Position numbers and translations under genes: made by a program. The notes beneath the pieces are model-generated. The model made no database searches. It worked only from the letters and a program-made list of their open reading frames with translations, and had not been told where the DNA came from. From the NCBI RefSeq assembly GCF_044763875.1, contig NZ_JBIWGZ010000001.1, forward strand, positions 124,001 through 188,000: a stretch of 64,000 nt of DNA. The letters run 5' to 3'. The number at the start of each line of letters is the position of its first letter. The first letter of the stretch is position 1. This document shows positions 60,601-64,000 of the stretch, piece after piece. The stretch is from Rummeliibacillus sp044763875 (lineage in GTDB: Bacteria > Bacillota > Bacilli > Bacillales_A > Planococcaceae).

Positions 60601-61215
60601 ATGAAAAGCTTAACTTTAGTGTTATCTACATTTTTCTTTTCATTAATTTTATGGATTGGAACGTATAATTTTTTACCTGAAAAAGTAGCAATGCATTTTG
60701 ATGGAAATAATGTAAATCAATATGCCAGTAAGAGTTTCATGTTCATGATGTTTATGCTAATCACCATCATCTTACTACTATTACTCTTTATATTTTTAAA
60801 TATCGATAACAAGAATCCAAATAAGCTAAAAATTAACAAACCTTTCTCAATTATAGGTATCATATTTGTATTAAGTTTAAACATCATTTATTTAATGAAT
60901 GTTCAAAATGAATCGTTAAAAACAGAATTCTTAATAGTACTTTTCATTGGATTTATGCTATTCGTTGTTGGAAATTATTTACCTCAAATTAAGTATAATT
61001 CAAAGTATGGAGTTAAAAATTGGGCAACAGTTCAGAATCCTCAAAACTGGAATAAAGTACAAAGGTTTAGTGGTAATACATTTGTTATAGGTGGACTATT
61101 AATTTGTATTTTTTCATTTTCAATTCCATTTTTAATTGCTTTATTACTTACATTTTTCGTAATCGGAGTAATGTTATTTGTAATTCATATGTATTCAAAT
61201 AGATTAGCAAATTAA
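60601..61215 (+). CDS. sdpI: SdpI-family immunity membrane protein
   Basis: 204 residues, six hydrophobic segments. The N-terminal DUF1648 motif FLPEKVAMHFDGNNVNQYASK and the C-terminal SdpI motif GNYLPQIKYNSKYGVKNWAT, NPQNWNKVQRFSG are clear. B. subtilis SdpI protects against the SdpC killing factor and also sequesters SdpR at the membrane. No sdpABC toxin genes lie in this window, so it may protect against toxin from neighbours. AAGGAG lies 10 bases before the ATG, 5 bases after the sdpR frame ends. Confidence 0.92.
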   Translation: MKSLTLVLSTFFFSLILWIGTYNFLPEKVAMHFDGNNVNQYASKSFMFMMFMLITIILLLLLFIFLNIDNKNPNKLKINKPFSIIGIIFVLSLNIIYLMNVQNESLKTEFLIVLFIGFMLFVVGNYLPQIKYNSKYGVKNWATVQNPQNWNKVQRFSGNTFVIGGLLICIFSFSIPFLIALLLTFFVIGVMLFVIHMYSNRLAN

Positions 61216-61334
61216 GCTTGAAGTTCTCATAAACGGGCGTTAATGGAAGATAAAAAGGTCGAGTTTTATACTCGTTCCCTTAGTTGTTTACCTGAAATGC
61301 ATTTAGGGTGTTCAATATCTTAGTTATTTGAAAG

Positions 61335-61368
61335 ATGATTTCTGTCTTGTGCAGAAATCATTTTTTTA
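61335..61368 (+). terminator. Terminator of the sdpRI unit
   Basis: ATGATTTCTG pairs with CAGAAATCAT around a 7-base loop, followed by a run of seven T. It lies about 120 bases after the sdpI stop. Confidence 0.88.
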
Positions 61369-61490
61369 TTTAATAAATTTTTAAATGGGATATTTAGGTT
61401 ATATGAAAGAGATAATTTAAACAAAATTTAAACTTCCTACTTACCTAGTTTTAACCTTCAGATTCTAAGATAGAACATGAGGTGAGAAAC

Positions 61491-62402
61491 ATGGAATATA
61501 TAGTACATACAGAGAACTTATCAAAAACGTTTGGAAAAGAAGTAGCAGTTAATGGAGTGGAATTGAAAATACCTAAAAAAGAAATATATGGATTTTTGGG
61601 ACCGAACGGAGCAGGAAAGACGACAACAATTCGTATGCTTTTAGGTTTAATGAAGCCAACTTCTGGAGACATCCACATTTTTGGAAAAGATTTAAAAAAA
61701 GACAGAATAGAGATTTTACGAAAAGTTGGATCATTAGTTGAAAATCCATCCTACTACCCACATTTGACTGCACATGAAAATTTGGAAGCTATTCGAAAGA
61801 TTTTAGATGTACCACCTTCAAGAATTAAAGAAGTATTAGAAATTGTACGTTTAACAAATGTAAGTAATAAGAAAGTTAAGGGATTTTCTCTAGGGATGAA
61901 GCAACGATTAGGGATTGCAGCCGCATTGTTGCATAATCCTGAGTTGCTAATCTTAGATGAACCAACGAATGGATTAGATCCATCAGGAATAATTGAAATG
62001 CGAGAACTAATCAAAAGCCTTCCAACCAAATTTGGTATAACAGTCCTTATATCAAGTCATTTATTATCTGAGATTGATCAAATGGCAACAACTGTAGGAA
62101 TCGTAAATAAGGGAAAGCTAATCTTCCAAGATTCTATCGATGCAATGCGTTTATATGCACAGCAAAACGTATCATTAACTGTAAGTAATGGTGAGAAAGC
62201 TTGGAGATCACTACTAGCTAAAGGAATAAAAGCTACATATATGAATAACCATATTGAACTGGAAGATTGTTCAAATGAAAAAATAGCACAAACTGTAGAA
62301 ACTCTTGTTCATGACGGATTTTCTATTTATCGAGTTGAAGAAGAAAAAAGATCATTAGAAGAAATCTTCCTTCAAATGACGAGGGGAGAGAAATGGGCAT
62401 GA
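61491..62402 (+). CDS. Bacitracin-type ABC transporter ATP-binding protein (BcrA-like)
   Basis: 303 residues from ATG 61491, with GAGGTG 7 bases upstream. Walker A FLGPNGAGKTTTIRML, the BcrA-type signature FSLGMKQRLGIAAALL in place of LSGGQ, Walker B LLILDEPTNGLDPSG, and switch SSHLLSEIDQMA. It powers export or immunity against lantibiotics or bacitracin-like peptides. The stop overlaps the permease start. Confidence 0.94.
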   Translation: MEYIVHTENLSKTFGKEVAVNGVELKIPKKEIYGFLGPNGAGKTTTIRMLLGLMKPTSGDIHIFGKDLKKDRIEILRKVGSLVENPSYYPHLTAHENLEAIRKILDVPPSRIKEVLEIVRLTNVSNKKVKGFSLGMKQRLGIAAALLHNPELLILDEPTNGLDPSGIIEMRELIKSLPTKFGITVLISSHLLSEIDQMATTVGIVNKGKLIFQDSIDAMRLYAQQNVSLTVSNGEKAWRSLLAKGIKATYMNNHIELEDCSNEKIAQTVETLVHDGFSIYRVEEEKRSLEEIFLQMTRGEKWA

Positions 62403-63109
62403 TTCGAAATCTAATCGTGACAGATTTTCTTAAAATAAAGCGGAAAGGTTTTTGGTTTTTAACATTTCTAGGGCCATTTGGTATTGTTGCAATGCAAATG
62501 GTCAATTATGGTGTGCGAAAAGATTATCTGTTGAAGCAAAGTGAAGATGATTGGGGCTATTATTTAGACAATGTCAGTTCATTTACGCCTTTGGCTATTG
62601 TATTAGGTATTGCCATTTTAACATCTTTAATGGCAAGTCTTGAAGATGAAACAAATGCATGGAAGCAGTTGATTGCATTACCTGTTACAAAAATAAATGT
62701 CTATTTATCCAAATTTACAGTTGTTATTAGTTTGTTATTTTTAACATCTTTCTTATTAATGATCTTTACACTTGGATTTGGTGTTTTTCTTGATTTAGGA
62801 GAGCTGATTCCATATATAGATGTACTTAAATATAGTTTTTATCCTATCTTGGCTGCATTGCCAGTATTGGCGTTGCAACTATGGATTGCAGTTGTTAGCC
62901 AAAATCAAGCAATTCCGATTACTACAGGAATAATAGGTACTATATTAGCCTTTGCAGGTTCTGCTTTACCTGATTGGATGATTTGGAAGTGGCCATCTTT
63001 AATGAATGAATGGGAGAAACCCATCATAAATGTTGTTCTTGGAATTAGTGTTGGAATTGTCTTATATATTATTGGAATGGTTGATTTTAATAGAAGGGAC
63101 GTGAAATAA
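62399..63109 (+). CDS. Lantibiotic/bacitracin ABC transporter permease, first subunit
   Basis: 236 residues, six predicted helices, beginning ATG 62399 (overlap ATGA with the ATPase stop; GGAGAG 8 bases upstream). The ABC-2-like layout with MASLEDETNAWKQLIALPVTK is typical of MutE/EpiE-type immunity permeases. An ATG at 62393 is alternative. It pairs with the following, now broken, second permease. Confidence 0.88.
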   Translation: MIRNLIVTDFLKIKRKGFWFLTFLGPFGIVAMQMVNYGVRKDYLLKQSEDDWGYYLDNVSSFTPLAIVLGIAILTSLMASLEDETNAWKQLIALPVTKINVYLSKFTVVISLLFLTSFLLMIFTLGFGVFLDLGELIPYIDVLKYSFYPILAALPVLALQLWIAVVSQNQAIPITTGIIGTILAFAGSALPDWMIWKWPSLMNEWEKPIINVVLGISVGIVLYIIGMVDFNRRDVK

Positions 63110-63830
63110 ATGCTAGCCATTTTACAATCAGAATGGTTTAAATTACGCAAATCTAAAATAACATACATCTTAATAATAGGACCATTAATCGGGCTAATGA
63201 CTGGTATTAATTCACCTCTTGAATTAAAAGTAAGTGAATGGGAACAGGCATTGTTATATATGAATTTAACATATGCGTTATTATTTTTACCGCTTATTAC
63301 GGGTGTACTGGCTAGCATGATTTGTAGATATGAACACCAAGCGGGGGGATGGAAACAACTTTTGGCGCTGCCTGTTTCAAAGGGGGCAAGTTTTTGTGGC
63401 TAAATATATTATTATAATGCTAATTGTTTTGGTCATTCAAATATTATATTTTTGCGCATTATTTGCGGTAGGTGTCATAAAAGGTTTTAGTGATCCTTTT
63501 CCTATAGAAATTATCTGGAAATGTATTATAGGGGGATGGATTGCGACATTCCCATTAGTTGCTTTGCAGTTATGGATGTCCATCTTATTTAATAGTTTTG
63601 CAGTACCATTTGCTGTTAATGTGGTCTTCACATTACCTTCAATATTGGCTATCAACTCAGAACATGTCGGTCCCTACTATTTATGGGCACAACCCTTTAT
63701 GATGATGTATATTGGTGGAACAGGCGATGTATTTTACATTCCTTGGGAACAACTGATATCCGTTGTCGGGGGAGGATTTATATTATTATTTCTTTGTGGA
63801 TACTTATATTTTCAAAGAAAAGCTGTTTAG
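63110..63830 (+). pseudogene. Lantibiotic/bacitracin ABC permease, second subunit, frameshifted
   Basis: Frame one reads MLAILQSEWFKLRKSKITYI to GGWKQLLALPVSKGASFCG then stops. The homology continues one frame over as GQVFVAKYIIIMLIVLVIQI to the end (FLCGYLYFQRKAV). The break is at a run of five G (63382-63386); with four G the frame reads KGQVFVAKY and gives about 239 residues, matching the sister subunit. WKQLLALPVSK mirrors WKQLIALPVTK of the first subunit. Confidence 0.85.
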
Positions 63831-63911
63831 AAAACATATAACAATATCAGAATATTATGTATAATTAATGGTGTATAAATCATGTTTTTAATAACGGCGG
63901 GGGTGTATTGT

Positions 63912-64000
63912 TTGAAAACACGTGTAACAGAATTATTAGGGATTAAGTATCCAATCATTCAAGGAGGACTTGCTTATTTAGCTTATGCAGAACTTGCTGC
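63912..64000 (+). CDS. Nitronate monooxygenase family protein, N-terminal part (cut by window edge)
   Basis: The TTG at 63912 follows a GGCGGGGGTG site. The visible 29 codons read MKTRVTELLGIKYPIIQGGL then AYLAYAELA, the standard start of 2-nitropropane dioxygenase/FabK-like FMN enzymes, where PIIQGG forms part of the FMN barrel. The rest lies outside the window, so a nitronate monooxygenase and an enoyl-ACP reductase cannot be told apart. Confidence 0.8.
   Translation, partial: MKTRVTELLGIKYPIIQGGLAYLAYAELA

Overview
This window is AT-rich chromosomal DNA of a Gram-positive, spore-former-type Firmicute. The family content (YunC, Maf, PsiE, large-subunit catalase, OhrR, PucR, SdpR/SdpI, QueF behind a preQ1-I riboswitch, PgcA), strong GGAGG ribosome binding sites, frequent TTG/GTG starts and many interspersed GC-rich hairpin repeats fit Bacillales, most likely a Lysinibacillus/Solibacillus/Ureibacillus-like genus. 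That genus guess is inference. No rRNA, tRNA, CRISPR array, prophage or intact insertion sequence was seen.

Layout. 1-7.2 kb: end of a dTDP-glucose 4,6-dehydratase gene, a YdjM-like membrane hydrolase, Maf, PsiE, a broken DoxX gene, KatE-type catalase, a VanW lipoprotein and an RraA-like protein. 7.4-17.8 kb: an OhrR-type sensor with glutathione peroxidase behind two matching operators, YunC, a divergent LysR/MFS efflux pair, a flavin reductase, Cu/Zn SOD lipoprotein, a stand-alone ATP-grasp ligase, and small enzymes including a metallo-beta-lactamase-fold hydrolase, a YunG-like protein and a GNAT acetyltransferase. 17.8-30.9 kb: a complete reductive pyrimidine (uracil/thymine) degradation locus. 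PreT/PreA reduce the ring, dihydropyrimidinase opens it, an M20-type carbamoylase gives beta-alanine, a class III aminotransferase gives malonate semialdehyde, and MmsA gives acetyl-CoA. An NCS1 permease imports substrate, a PucR protein regulates, and an unrecognised 72-residue protein closes the operon.

31-41.4 kb: a LytTR/DUF3021/ABC exporter cluster, a TetR gene facing a 2-oxo acid dehydrogenase operon in the unusual order E2-E1alpha-E1beta, and an ECF sigma factor with a large membrane-anchored partner. 42-54 kb: M20 amidohydrolase, MazG-like pyrophosphohydrolase, esterase, riboswitch-controlled QueF, MOSC protein, FhuF-like reductase, C39-like protein, a TetR/polar amino acid ABC importer/OsmC operon and a MerR regulator. 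54-64 kb: an exonuclease-BRCT protein with a decayed nuclease site, phosphoglucomutase, a two-component system, a frameshifted GNAT gene, sdpR with a nonsense codon followed by intact sdpI, a bacitracin-type ABC transporter whose second permease is frameshifted, and the start of a nitronate monooxygenase gene.

The most unusual layer lies between the genes. At least seven copies of a modular element (about 260-620 bp) have AT-rich terminal inverted repeats of the form GAATCAATTTCATAA and a GC-rich core hairpin. Some are invaded by a second MITE-like family whose ends read CACTGAAAAAGT. One copy supplies the stop codon of a gene, and another abuts the severed tail of a second preQ1-type leader. 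Several genes are freshly broken (doxX, GNAT, sdpR, ABC permease), two of them by single-base gains in homopolymers.
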